Below are positions 33,261 through 43,934 of a stretch of DNA of 64,000 nucleotides, piece by piece. The translations under genes and the position numbers were made by a program. Each line of letters opens with the position of its first letter. Position 1 is the stretch's first letter. The DNA is taken from assembly GCA_943737045.1 (NCBI GenBank), contig CALSFV010000229.1:415001-479000 (forward strand), in the 5' to 3' direction. The DNA comes from Parapristionchus giblindavisi. Lineage: Eukaryota; Nematoda; Chromadorea; Rhabditida; Diplogasteridae. Under the pieces are notes generated by a model, which was not told where the DNA came from, searched no databases, and worked only from the letters and a program-made list of their open reading frames with translations.

Positions 33261-33645
33261 TTTATGGTTAGGTTCTGTAAATTCACGGCGAGAACTTTAA
33301 TTATAATATCGTAAAAAAATCAAACACCCGCAGAGAATATCATGAAACACAAGAAATTTTGTAATTATTGCGTTTAACAGGACTTACAGAGCGTTACCCC
33401 ATGGTTACGAGTAAACTTACTACGGTGGGCTGACACTCTGGCAAATGAGTTTGACGCGTTCATTTCACATTTGCATATGGAAAATGGGAATCTCTGCGGG
33501 TTTACCACGTGAAGTCACGCAAAAAATATTTTTTACACGCTAAATCCAAGGAAATATAACAAAATAAATTCAGTACGCGATAAGCATGACTGAAAATGCA
33601 GCTCTCCAAACAACACTTTCCCACTATTATTCTTATTTCTTAATA

Positions 33646-33899
33646 GAGTTGGCTATTCGGGGGGTTGCGGGCCCGCAATGTCCTTGACTCTTCATTGCTA
33701 GTGATTGCGGGCCCGCAATGCGGTGTAAAATTATTGCGGGCCCAATGCTATTGCGGGCCCGCAATGATTCTACACCGCTCCATTCGACATTGTAACGTCC
33801 ATTACATTGTCGAATTGAGCGGTGTGAAATCATTGCGGGCCCGCAATAATTTTACACCGCATTGCGGGCCCGCAATGAATAGTGCGTTATAGCCAACCC
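33646..33899. mobile_element. MITE built from GGGCCC palindromes
   Basis: Ends GAGTTGGCTAT and ATAGCCAACCC with TA at 33644-33645 and 33900-33901. The 254-bp body holds five full copies and one partial copy of the perfect 16-bp palindrome ATTGCGGGCCCGCAAT (about 33664, 33706, 33734 partial, 33751, 33832 and 33861). An inverted pair ACACCGCTC..CGACA surrounds the centre. No ORF. Confidence 0.85.
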
Positions 33900-34219
33900 T
33901 ATTTCTTATAGTCCATTGTTCTCTGCTGGTACACGGCTCTGTAAACGAAAAATCTTTTTTTTAAATCATTTCATATATCATATTTCAGTTCTTGTTAACT
34001 TCGTTAACTTCCGGCACAGCGTACTACTATCACTGCGCCCATGTCGATCGTTCTCTTCTCATATTGTACTCCTTTATTCAAATTGCTTCAATTAAATGCG
34101 TACAGTATATAAAAGCATGCAAATGTACACTAGTAATACTATATAACATACAATATAAAATAGATAAGGCCCCGCTGTTTCGGCCAGGGGTTCTAGACTG
34201 CGGAACCCTACTCAGTGGC

Positions 34220-34650
34220 GTGTTCACGAAAATATTGCTCGGACTCCACCTTTAAACATTGCAAAAGAAGTCCCGATCAGTGAAACGTCAGAGACGAGTA
34301 ATAAGAGATTGAATGAAGGAAGGGAGTGATATATCTATATCTCTGTAGAGACTTCTACTCTTATTGTGCGTGTAAAATGTACTTGCATAAGAAAATGACA
34401 AATGGTGCTAACGAACGGAAGTCGCAATCGAGAGGCGATCGAGATGTAGCCTTCTACATCTCGCCCCGCCTCTCGATTGTCTCTCCGCTGCCTCTCTCTA
34501 ACCCGACTGACCTTCGCCGCGCGTTATATTATATATAAAAGAGATCGGCATAGTTTCTGAACCATACAAAACAAGAAAGTCTCTTGCGGGAGTGGTTGGC
34601 TACTCTCGTACCAAATAAACCAGTTATACGGTCAATATTATACTTGGACT
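34220..34650. repeat. Composite of repeat fragments
   Basis: 34220-34255 is a 3' fragment of the second SINE family (GTTCACGAAAATATT, CACCTTTAAA). 34258-34330 (CGATCAGTGAAACGTCAGAG) recurs inverted at about 48290-48370. About 34360-34645 is a third relative of the CCGTATAAAATG MITE (GTAAAATGTACTTGCAT, TTATACGGTCAATATTAT), containing the hairpin CGAGATGTAG..CTACATCTCG and a TATATATAAAAG box. No gene is seen in 33902-35020. Confidence 0.55.
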
Positions 34651-35022
34651 CGATTACACCAGATTGCACAATCGCAACTAATCGACATTTCGCAAAACCA
34701 GTTGCACCATCATGATGACCTAATAAAACCTTTCGAGGTCATTTATTAGCAAATTACTGTAACAATAATTGAATTTCGCATATCATCCGCCATTGTCCCC
34801 TATGTAAATCCATATCAGTCAGTATCGACACATTTTTGAAATCTTTATCCCTCGTTACTATTATTTGTCTCGTTGATAAAATTGATAAAATAATAATAAT
34901 AATTTCTAGTTGTTTCTTATTCGGTATAACTGGAAATGAAAAAATCTTACTCCATACGTAGATATCAATCAGAGTTAGATGAATATTTGGAAAGAAAAGA
35001 ATTACTATTTATGTAGTATATA

Positions 35023-35856
35023 CAGTCCCGCACGCTGCTACCGTAATGTAGGAAATTATTATTATTAGGAGGATTATTTTTATATCTTTTCCCATTCGTT
35101 GCAGGCTTTACGCACTTTGTCCGCACTCAACCGATTTGATTTCTCATCGGGCTGCTGAATATTGTAGGGCATCCATTCCATCTCAGAAAAAAATATTGGT
35201 TTTTCTTTTCTTTTTGCTTTTTTGAAGAACAAACGGATTCTTGACAATTATTTACAGTAATCCAATCAACCAGTATTTACAATATGTTTAAATAATCCTC
35301 CTAATATTAAAAATTTCCTAGATTACGGTAGCATCTAGTGCGTAAATGGATTACGGTAGAGATTACGGTAACATCTAGTGCGTAAATGGATTACGGTAGA
35401 GATTACGGTAACATCTAGTGCGTAAATGGATTACGGTAGAGATTACGGTAACATCTAGTGCGTAAATCGAATACGGTAGAGATTACGGTAACATCTAGTG
35501 CGTAAATGGATTACGGTAGAGATTGCGGTAACATCTAGTGCGTAAATGGATTACGGTAGAGATTACTGTAGCATCTTGTGCCTTTCCTCCGTCAATTACA
35601 CTATCCACACTCAAATAAAAAATTTTGTTTCTGCGGTGATATTAATATTATATGATGATGCAACGATCGCAACCAATGAAATGTTTGAAAATAAATTTAT
35701 TCATCGATGCGGCATGATGCGGCACGCAACGGGCAGCAGCGGGCCGAATCATGCCGCGGCGGGCCGCGTTTCGTTAGCGCGGCTGGCTGTGTGACGCTGT
35801 CCACACTCAACCAAAAATTTTCGCCGCGGGCCGCGTTTAGGGAGCGTGCGGGACTG
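35023..35856. mobile_element. TA-target element with internal 40-bp satellite
   Basis: Starts CAGTCCCGCACGCTGC and ends AGCGTGCGGGACTG, with TA at 35021-35022 and 35857-35858. It contains a subterminal inverted repeat (GAGGATTATTT with complement, 35070 versus 35292), a tandem array at 35321-35580, and a GC-rich stretch with GCGGCA and GGGCCG words at 35709-35850. The longest ORF (35546-35794) spans the array and is not credible. Tc1/mariner-type target, non-autonomous. Confidence 0.82.
35321..35580. repeat. 40-bp tandem repeat, 6.5 copies
   Basis: Unit GATTACGGTAACATCTAGTG plus CGTAAATGGATTACGGTAGA, starting at 35321, 35361, 35401, 35441, 35481, 35521 and 35561. Copies differ at one or two positions; each contains two TTACGGTA words. 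Confidence 0.95.
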
Positions 35857-36848
35857 TATATATAACCAAGAAGAAAGAGAAAGAAGAAAGGAATAATGAA
35901 GAACTATAGGAAAGAAACGCAATAAGGGGAGTTGAAATGAAAGAACAAAAGAAATATAATAAACTTCTACTCAAACTAAGATCTTAACATATTCAATATA
36001 CTAGGTTGTCGGGAAAGTCTTGATACCTTTTTCAATCGTTTATTTCTCGATGCAAACAGAAGTACGTTACGGGTTATATGCCCCACCATGATCAACAAAT
36101 GTAGCGCCAACGTTCGGTCAATGTGTGGTTTCCCTCTTTGTAGAACCCGACTGGGCGCTACTTAAAGTATTGCTTGAGTGCAGACTCGACACTTCCACGG
36201 GACTTGATGGTCTTTCCTCGAAGGGCACGGGTCAGGACTACGAAAAGCTAGTAATCTGACGGGGCCAATCCAGGAGAATACGGGGGGTGAGAGAGAAAAA
36301 TACATCCCTATACGGACAGTTCCTGCCTGACTTTATTGGAGACATGGTGACCGGGGTTAGCGTGATAATATACTTTTTTGTCCTTCAGGCTTGAATTATC
36401 GACTGCCTTCATCATAATACGCAGTTGTGTGATGCACTTGGACCTGGTAATTGTCATGCCCTCGGGGAGCAGCTGCCAGCTGATCACACCATCCATTCCC
36501 CCCACCATACTGACGGCATGGGTTTTTGGGGGCGTAGGTTAGGTTTGGGGGCTTCCTGTGGTGTCTCTCGTTCTTCAACCCACTTGGCTCACCTGTGGTT
36601 GTTATCGTAGTAGACCCACTTTTCATCCCCCGTTATAAGACGGTCCAGCCATCTATCCCCAGAGTGGAGAGTGGGGTGGGCAATGGAATCATCGATTCGA
36701 CGATCAAGGTTGATTTTGGTATGATCATGGGGTATGAATCGACCGAGAAATTTTCACATTCCACTGGATTTCCGAGAATTCTCGACTGTGCTATGGTGAA
36801 CTCCAAGTGTAATGACCAATTTACGGACACTTTGAAATGGGTCCGTTT

Positions 36849-37718
36849 CAGGGGTGTGCGAGAAAAAAATTTCGAGAAAAATTTCTCGAACGACATTTCT
36901 CGATTTATTTTTTCGAGAAATTCGATAAAAATCGAGAAAATTTTTTTTAAATATAGAAAAGTTTGTTTTCATTACTTTTTCTCTCTTTTTATATCACTAA
37001 CAACATTTATCGGATATAAAATAGTTCAAAACAAAAGAATAACAGTATTAAAATATCAGACCGAAAAATGTACCTATCTAGGAAATATTAACAGTTAGAC
37101 AGAGAAGAGAATGGAAGTTCTATTTCACATTTTGCAATCAATAAGGCAATGTCATATCGTAGTTAAAGGTGGAGACCCGCGAATGATCATGCAAATCTCT
37201 TACATCTCGCTTATGCAAGTGCATAGTGATATGCAAGAAGATAGGGAGACTACTTATCGTTCCCTTAGCGTAGTGGTAAAACTTCTGACTAGAAAGCGCA
37301 TGGTCGCGGGTTCGAATCCTATTGCCGAACTTTCCTATTTTCAAAAAGCGCGCCTTTGCTTGAGTTTGATAGCATGATTCATTCATGATTCTAGCGATCA
37401 ATAAGCTGAATTAGCATAAAATAAATAGTGTACGGTATGTAGAATAACGTTTGCTATCGTTCTGTCTTCACAGTTTGTTCACGAAAATATTCGCGGGAGT
37501 CCATCTTTAAAGCAGTTTGACTGTTAAAGAGCATGGACAAAGCACGTATTTTATTATTCATGGAGGTTTAAATCGATTTTGAATCTTTGTAAAAATTAAC
37601 GTTTTTTTCTCGAATTTCTCGAAAAAAAATCGAGAAATTTCTCGACGAGAAATTTTCTCGAAAAAAGTCGAGAAATCGAGAAAGTCGAGAAATCGAGAAC
37701 GAGAAATGCACACCCCTG
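36849..37718. mobile_element. hAT-like element with 8-bp target duplication
   Basis: Ends CAGGGGTGTGCGAGAAA and complement (GCACACCCCTG), with GTCCGTTT duplicated exactly at 36841-36848 and 37719-37726 inside the mariner. Eight-bp duplication plus CAGGGG-type ends indicate hAT. Subterminal DNA is dense in TTTCTCGA/TCGAGAAA words, possibly transposase-binding sites. It holds a SINE at 37262-37516 and no transposase. Confidence 0.92.
37262..37516 (+). mobile_element. tRNA-derived SINE, second family (copy 2)
   Basis: Head TCCCTTAGCGTAGTGGTAAA (A-box) and GCGGGTTCGAATCC (perfect B-box), then a body identical in order to 31937-32187: TATTGCCGAACTTTCC, CATGATTCTAGCGATCAATA, GTTCACGAAAATATT, ending CATCTTTAAA. 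The acceptor ends do not pair as a tRNA. Confidence 0.82.
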
Positions 37719-37971
37719 GTCCGTTTCCACAAGTTTCTTCGGCGTGTCCAAATCCAACTCACGGGGTCTGCCGTTTATCGAAGGAAATGTCGTTTCTTTT
37801 GAAGCGAAGGGACCAAATCTTGATGGTGTTGTAGTGTGGGGACGTGTGTCATAAAAAATCTTCGGGAGGGAATCCGAATCCTTCATAGTGGTGTCGGATA
37901 GGAAGGGGTAAAGTGGAACATGACGGTTGTGAAAAGCACTATTTTCATTCATCGTTGCGCTACTAGAGCCT

Positions 37972-38468
37972 GACTGACAAGGGAAGTCAGGTTGGGCGGT
38001 CCCGGACTTCGGGATGGGACATATACCATTCGATAGGTATCCGAAAAAGAAGATTTTTCATGTTGGTCATTTTGGCAGAATGCCCCTGGGCGCAGAGTTA
38101 TTTGCATATTTCTCCGGATTTTCACCCTACAATGAAACACATTCTCTGTGAGATCGAAAGGAAGCAGTGGTGAATAAGAGTGGTAAACAACACAAGCAAT
38201 GGCTAAAATGAATTTATTTATTTTTATATTTACTTAAAGAGGATGGTCTATGTATCTTTCCTTGCAAGTTCGATTCCCGCACAAGCTATCTCACAAAGAA
38301 TGTGTTTCATTGTAGGGCGAAAATCCGGAGAAATATGCAAATAACTCTGCGCCCAGGTGCATTCTGCCAAAATGACCAACATGAAAAATCTTCTTTTTCG
38401 GATACCTATCGAATGGTATATGTCACATCCCGAAGTCCGGGACCGCCCAAGCTGACTTCCCTTGTGAA
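37972..38468. mobile_element. Palindromic MITE with TGACAAGGGAAGT ends, inside the mariner
   Basis: Left arm 37972-38155 (TGACAAGGGAAGTCAG, CATTCGATAGGTATCC) and right arm 38287-38468 are inverted copies. The loop 38156-38286 is AT-rich and contains a B-box-like GTTCGATTCCC at 38268. Termini are as in the 7651-8074 element. Confidence 0.78.
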
Positions 38469-38772
38469 GGGAATGGAATGGGGAGTTGTTTACTGCAAAG
38501 GCCCCTCAATGCTTGGTATTCACTAGTAACGAGAGAAAAGCAAAGTGCTTCTGCGACCCACAGTGGAAAGGCAAACAGAGGTATCAAGACTTTCCCGACA
38601 ACCTAATAGATATTAATTTTCTTTCATATTTCAACATGGGATAGTGCCCATGTTGAGAAGAAATACTTATTTATTTGCTCGGTGATTCCCATCTTTACCT
38701 TAAAAGCGTTTTTCTCGTATCATAGTCGGAAAAAATGTATTCTCTATGTTTCTATTACACTATTATATTCTG

Positions 38773-39651
38773 ACGGTGTTTCACATTGATCTAACATATA
38801 TCCTGTTCTCCCTGAACATTTTTCTCATGATCCTCTGAGGATTTCCGTTTATCCGCTATTTGTCCATTATCGTGTTCTTCCTGTTGAGGAAGGAGGGTTT
38901 CCTGCGTGTTACATCTTGGTCAGCATTCGTACCAAGTTGGTCGTACTGTTTTATTGTCGCAGAAACAAATCTCTTGTACGCCTTGAGCTGCCGAACGAAA
39001 CCAATTGATACAATTTTTTCGACGAAAAATTTTTCGACTTTTTTCTCGAAAAATCGAAAAAAAGAGAACTGAAAATAGCACTTAAAATTGAATATTTTAT
39101 CAATTCGGTATTATTTGAAAGTTCTGTAGTTGTATTCCAGGTAACGTTTGTAATAATTTAATCATTTTTTTCTGTAATTGTATTAATATGTCTGGCAAAT
39201 TCTCTTATAGATAGGTTGTCTAAATGAACTACCATAGAATAATCCAAACTCTCTCAAAAAGACACTTTGGATAGTATTCTTTAGCTTGATATAGTAACTG
39301 GGACTCGTGCAAGAAAAGCAAGTCGCGAGAAATTAAAAGAAATTACATTTAGAAATTCTTATACAACATTTTTCGATTTTTTCGAAATTTTTCGATTTTT
39401 TCGACTTTTATTTCCGAAAAATTTCGTTTTTCGAATTTTTTTCGAAATTTTTTTTTCGCACAGCCCTGGCACCCCGCATCAGATGAGGTTTCACCATTAC
39501 CCTGAAAACCAATAAAATGGAACAAAACCACGATTGTTGATACGATAAATAGTTGAACTTGAAAAATAAAAAGTCTCGAGCGCGAACCATGCGCTGCAAA
39601 ATTGCTGGCACACTCAGAAAGTGAGTTTTCGTAATTCTTGATCACCCTGTA
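38773..39651 (-). mobile_element. Truncated Tc1/mariner relic with a decayed hAT-like insert
   Basis: Copy 2 lacks this block (compare 12255-12275), so it is an insertion upstream of mucin-like copy 3. The right end, read on minus, starts TACAGGGTGATCAAGAATTA, a mariner-type terminus; the left end is lost. Minus-strand remnants include QLGTNADQDVTRRKPS at about 38930-38890, resembling a transposase linker. Positions 39010-39468 carry TTTCGAAAAA-rich DNA ending CGCACAGCCCTG, a relative of the 36849 hAT-like element. Confidence 0.6.
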
Positions 39652-39689
39652 TTCATCTTCCTTGTTATTTTACATTTTTAGATACATTC

Positions 39690-39939
39690 CTTGCTGACCC
39701 ATGTATATTCCCGATTCAGTATTTAAAGGAAATACATTTTCAAATATCTAAATATCGATTCGTCTTAAATCGTCACAGTTGAGAGAATTTGTAAGTCGCG
39801 CTCCAGTACTTTTGTGTATGACAGCTCAACGACAGTTTGCTGACATACAAAAAGCATGTCAATTAGTGATGGGATTACCATAGAGATGACAGAGAACTTT
39901 TGTATGTAGCATATTTCACTATTTCTGTGTAAGCCTAAG
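39690..39939 (+). promoter_or_regulatory. Conserved upstream region of mucin-like copy 3
   Basis: Matches 3790-4027 upstream of copy 1, including TCACAGTTGAGAGAATTTG, GTACTTTTGTGTATGACAG and ATATTTCACTATTTCTGTG directly before the signal-peptide exon. Confidence 0.5.
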
Positions 39940-42900
39940 ATGTGGTTGCTCCTACTGCTTGTGGGAGTGTGCCAGGTAATATTAACTCGAACTAATTTTA
40001 CTCTCCGCCCTCTGTAGAAAAATAAAGCGAGAGAGCATTGTCAGAGAGGAGAGTTCAAATTATCTCACGGTGTGCAAAGCAATATACTTTAACATTTTAG
40101 TCCCATCTCCGTATTCGATATAATCATCTAGAGTCTAATATAATTCCGAATGATATCAAATCATTTCTAATATGTCTCGATAAATGCCAGGTATCGATTC
40201 TAAACCCATTTGATGGTCAAAATTCCTTTAAAACGATTTTTTTAAATGGTGTCCAAAAGATTTCTCAAAACAACAGAAAAGTTTTGAACTCGTGGCTTAC
40301 TGCGTTTAGTAAATGTTCCTATTTATTTTCCATAATGTTAAACGTCAAATATTTTTAAAATTTAAAAAGGGAGCGTAACCACTCTCAATTGCCTCTTCAT
40401 TGCGCACACTATTTCTCTGTTCTCTAACAACGAGAGAGCATAGACCGTTGAAGAGACCGTTGACAAAGGTGCCAGCCCCTTTAAAGCACAGTATTCTGGT
40501 CCAAGCCATTTTTCTTCCAAAGCAAGACAAAGGAGAGACCATTGTATTCGAGAGAGTTTGTATGTTGAGCGGTCGTTCTTGCTTTGAAAGTCATGAGAAC
40601 GCTGTGAAAGGGAGAGTGACCTCTCTCAATGGTCTCTTCATTTCGCTCACTATTTCTCTGCTCTCTAACAATGAGAGACCGTAGCGCGTAGAAGAGACCG
40701 TTGATAAAGGTTTCAGCCCCTTTAACACATATTTCAGAATGATATTAGATGTTCATCAGTAATATTTCGTCTGAATGGTACCCAATGTACTCTCAAATTC
40801 AACGAGAATGTTATAATGAATAATATTAGTGCGGATGGAAACTGTTCGGAGCCAACTCCAAGTAAGCTAATATTGTTATGTTTCCTTGTGATTATTGATG
40901 TTTATTTTGAAAAAAAAATGTGTTACTTTATTGACACCTCCAGAAAACTAAAGTTCTTGAAAATTTGCTTGTTCTAAAACGTCCGGATCTTCAACGGAAG
41001 CTCCAGACTATCATATTGTCTTTTTACAGATATTTCAATGACCTCCAATCAAACTCCTACTACTGAATCTGATCGAACATTGTCGAAGAACATTAGAGAG
41101 TCGAGCTCTTATAGCGATTTGAACTCTGCAAGCTCCGACCACGCCATCACTACAGAGTCAAGCTCTACTGAGCCAAACGTCCCAGAGACCAATTTGAGCT
41201 CTGCAAGCGCCGACCACTCCATCACTACAGAGTCAAGCTCTACTGAGCCAAACGCCCCAGAGACCAATTTGAGCTCTGCAAGCGCCGACCACTCCATCAC
41301 TACAGAGTCAAGCTCTACTGAGCCAAACGCCCCAGAGACGAATTTGAGCTCTGCAAGCTCTGACCACTCGATCACTACAGGTCAAGCTCTACTGAGCCAA
41401 ACGCCCCAGAGACCAATTTGAGCTCTGCAAGCGCCGACCACTCCATCACTACAGAGTCAAGCTCTACTGAGCCAAACGCCCCAGAGACGAATTTGAGCTC
41501 TGCAAGCTCTGACCACTCGATCACTACAGAGTCAAGCTCTACTGAGCCAAACGCCCCAGAGACCAATTTGAGCTCTGCAAGCGCCGACCACTCCATCACT
41601 ACAGAGTCAAGCTCTACTGAGCCAAACGCCCCAGAGACGAATTTGAGCTCTGCAAGCGCCGACCACTCCATCACTACAGAGTCAAGCTCTACTGAGCCAA
41701 ACGCCCCAGAGACGAATTTGAGCTCTGCAAGCTCTGACCACGCCATCACTACAGTGTCGAGCTCTGTTGAGCCAAACGCCCCAGAGACCAATTTGAGCTC
41801 TGCAAGCTCCGACCACTCCATCACTACAGAGTCAAGATCTACTGAGCCAAACGCCCCAGAGACGAATTTGAGCTCTGCAAGCTCTGACCACTCGATCACA
41901 ACAGAGTCAAGCTCTACTGAGCCAAACGCCCCAGAGACCAATTTGAGCTCTGCAAGCGCCGACCACTCCATCACTACAGAGTCAAGCTCTACTGAGCCAA
42001 ACGCCCCAGAGACGAATTTGAGCTCTGCAAGCTCCGACCACGCCATCACTACAGTGTCGAGCTCTGTTGAGCCAAACGCCCCAGAGACCAATTTGAGCTC
42101 TGCAAGCTCCGACCACTCCATCACTACAGAGTCAAGATCTACTGAGCCAAACGCCCCAGAGACGAATTTGAGCTCTGCAAGCTCTGACCACTCGATCACA
42201 ACAGAGTCAAGCTCTACTGAGCCAAACGCCCCAGAGACCAATTTGAGCTCTGCAAGCGCCGACCACTCCATCACTACAGAGTCAAGCTCTACTGAGCCAA
42301 ACGCCCCAGAGACGAATTTGAGCTCTGCAAGCTCCGACCACGCCATCACTACAGTGTCGAGCTCTGTTGAGCCAAACGCCCCAGAGACCAATTTGAGCTC
42401 TGCAAGCTCCGACCACTCCATCACTACAGAGTCAAGATCTACTGAGCCAAACGCCCCAGAGACCAATTTGAGCTCTGCAAGCGCCGACCACTCCATCACT
42501 ACAGAGTCAAGCTCTTTTGTGCCAATCACCTCAGGGTCAACGAGCTCTACAAGTGTGCCATCAAGGATAAATGCAGCGAGTAGTACCGTGATATCGATTT
42601 CATCTCTATCCATCTCCGAATCAATGACTGACCTAGGAACGTCCTCTCCTTCATCTAAACCAGCCAATTCAAATTCTCCCGAGTCATTTTTAAGCACTTC
42701 TGAACCATTTTCTTATAGTGATTTGAGCTCTGCAAGCTCCGAAAACTCCATTACTACAGAGTCCAGCTCTATAGAGTCGGAAACTGTGTTTGAATTTGAA
42801 ACCGAGAGCTCCCGTTCAACCTTTTCTACTGAATATAATGATAGATCGACAGAGCCGAAAATCACGGATTTGGCTTCAAGCGAATATGAGAATACTGAGA

Positions 42901-43934
42901 CAGCAGCCAACTTGGTGTCCATTACCACAACTCCCGACTCAAGCACCACAAGTTCCATGACCTCAGAATCAAATATCTCTGATTGGAAGACCACTACGCT
43001 ATTGGACTCCATCACCTCCGAAATAACGAAATCAAGTGAATCAAATGAAGTTGAATTCAGTTCAAATGATGATTCGAAGTCAAACAGGACCTTCGATGCA
43101 AGTACGACTCAAATGAAATTCGACAAAACTGATGACTCAACAATTGAAGAATCCAACACTATGACCTCTGACGATTCAACCAATGGAGAACTGACCTTTA
43201 CAAGCAATATTCAGCAAAGCACTGAAGGAACCAACTCAATGAGCTCTAAGAATTCCGAGCCGACTACTAATAAGACTGAACCTTTCACACCTTCGTCTGA
43301 GTCACAATCCTCTAACTTACCGATTACGACGAACGAGATAAACGAATCAACTTCTTCAATCACAACAATGCCACCCATTAACTCCACGACCAGTGGAGGA
43401 CAGAATTATACAATGAAGGATAATTCTTTAATATCAACTACATTTCCATATGGTAATTGGAAGGATGGGCTAGGGATAAAGCCTACTGCTACTTGTGACG
43501 AGAATGCTAAAAGATGTTATTGCCGCAAGAAAAATAACATTCGCATAACAACCGAGAATAATATTACAATGGAAGGAGTTTACGTAATATTTAATAATTT
43601 ATCTAATACTTATTCCATATCTGGTAACAAGACGGATCATGGTGAACCTATAAAGGAAAGAATGATTGAAACAGAATGTCGTGAGAATTATATGAATGGC
43701 TGCTCGACACCTGTCGTCATTAATGGATGGTATAAGAATGATTCGATATACTGCAACGAAGGAATGACGATACAAAGAATAGACTCCATTAATGCGGTAG
43801 AAGGATGGATTGATCGCTGTATTGGTGGTTCGAATCTAGAATGCTATGTAGGGTGGTGGCGCTGTGGAACAATTAAGGAACCAATAGGAAACGATCCCTC
43901 TCAAGTATTTGTGATTGAATGCGGATCACCGTAG
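39940..43934 (+). CDS. Secreted Ser/Thr-rich mucin-like protein, copy 3 (one frameshift)
   Basis: Exons 39940-39975 (same signal peptide as copy 1), 40738-40861 (three-Cys module) and 41030-43934, with phases 0 and 1 as in copy 1. Exon 3 has about 18 repeat units of 75 bp, then Ser/Thr-rich spacer, then the Cys-rich C-terminal domain (about 43445-43931) ending VFVIECGSP. A single base is missing near 41380 (ACTACAGGTCAAG where sister units read ACTACAGAGTCAAG), so the frame breaks in the fourth unit and is resumed from 41418 in the other frame. Either the gene is a very young pseudogene or the repeat consensus is wrong at this point; all other parts are open. Intron 1 holds three hairpin MITEs absent from copy 1. 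Confidence 0.75.
40015..40080. mobile_element. Hairpin MITE remnant in intron 1 of copy 3
   Basis: CTCTCCGCCCTCTG, AATAAAGCGAGAGAGCATTG and AGAGAGGAGAGTTCAAAT match the CTCTCCGCTCTGG hairpin family seen at 47459, 50093, 52386, 56675, 57890 and 59140. Confidence 0.55.
40361..40725. mobile_element. Two TTTAAAGGGAGCG hairpin MITEs in intron 1 of copy 3
   Basis: 40361-40486 (AAAGGGAGCGTAACC to CAGCCCCTTTAAA) and 40605-40725 (AAAGGGAGAGTGACC to CAGCCCCTTTAA), separated by unique DNA containing GAGCGGTCGTTC. The centres of both carry CTCTAACAACGAGAGA-like words. Confidence 0.75.
41110..42500 (+). repeat. 75-bp minisatellite with 300-bp higher-order units
   Basis: About 18 units encoding SSSTEPNAPETNLSSASADH plus SITTE, with variants SRSTEP, SSVEP and DHAITTV. 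From 41701 a four-unit block is repeated at 300-bp intervals (41701, 42001, 42301) almost without change. Confidence 0.95.

Larger units (their letters stand above)
36004..38603 (-). mobile_element. Mariner transposon broken by an hAT-like insert and a palindrome
   Basis: Ends GGTTGTCGGGAAAGTCTTGA and the complement, TA at 36002-36003 and 38604-38605. Without the two inserts the length is about 1.2 kb, the mariner norm. On the minus strand 36625-36300 encodes transposase pieces: LITGDEKWVYYDN (first catalytic Asp region), PQKPMPSVWW, and later KGMTIT-like remnants, with frameshifts. Sequences at 37730-37960 continue the transposase. Inactive. Confidence 0.9.

Noticed and set aside
33665..33892. 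ORFs across the GGGCCC-palindrome element
   Set aside because: Similar frames occur on both strands because the element is palindromic; no coding signal.
35321..35580. CRISPR-like regular spacing
   Set aside because: Direct 40-bp units without distinct spacers, inside a transposon of an animal genome: an ordinary tandem repeat.
37262..37335. Functional tRNA gene
   Set aside because: A and B boxes are good, but the acceptor ends do not pair, no proper 5-bp anticodon stem with a 7-base loop forms, and a second copy shares a long non-tRNA tail. SINE head.
38250..38290. tRNA-like B box GTTCGATTCCC in the loop of the 37972 palindrome
   Set aside because: No A box at the right distance and no stem pairing; possibly a relic, not callable.
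41375..42697. 440-aa open frame on the minus strand
   Set aside because: It is the antisense of the 75-bp coding repeat of mucin-like copy 3. Because the unit length is a multiple of three, one stop-free unit keeps the whole antisense frame open. The same happens at 41109-41375 and 15896-16180.
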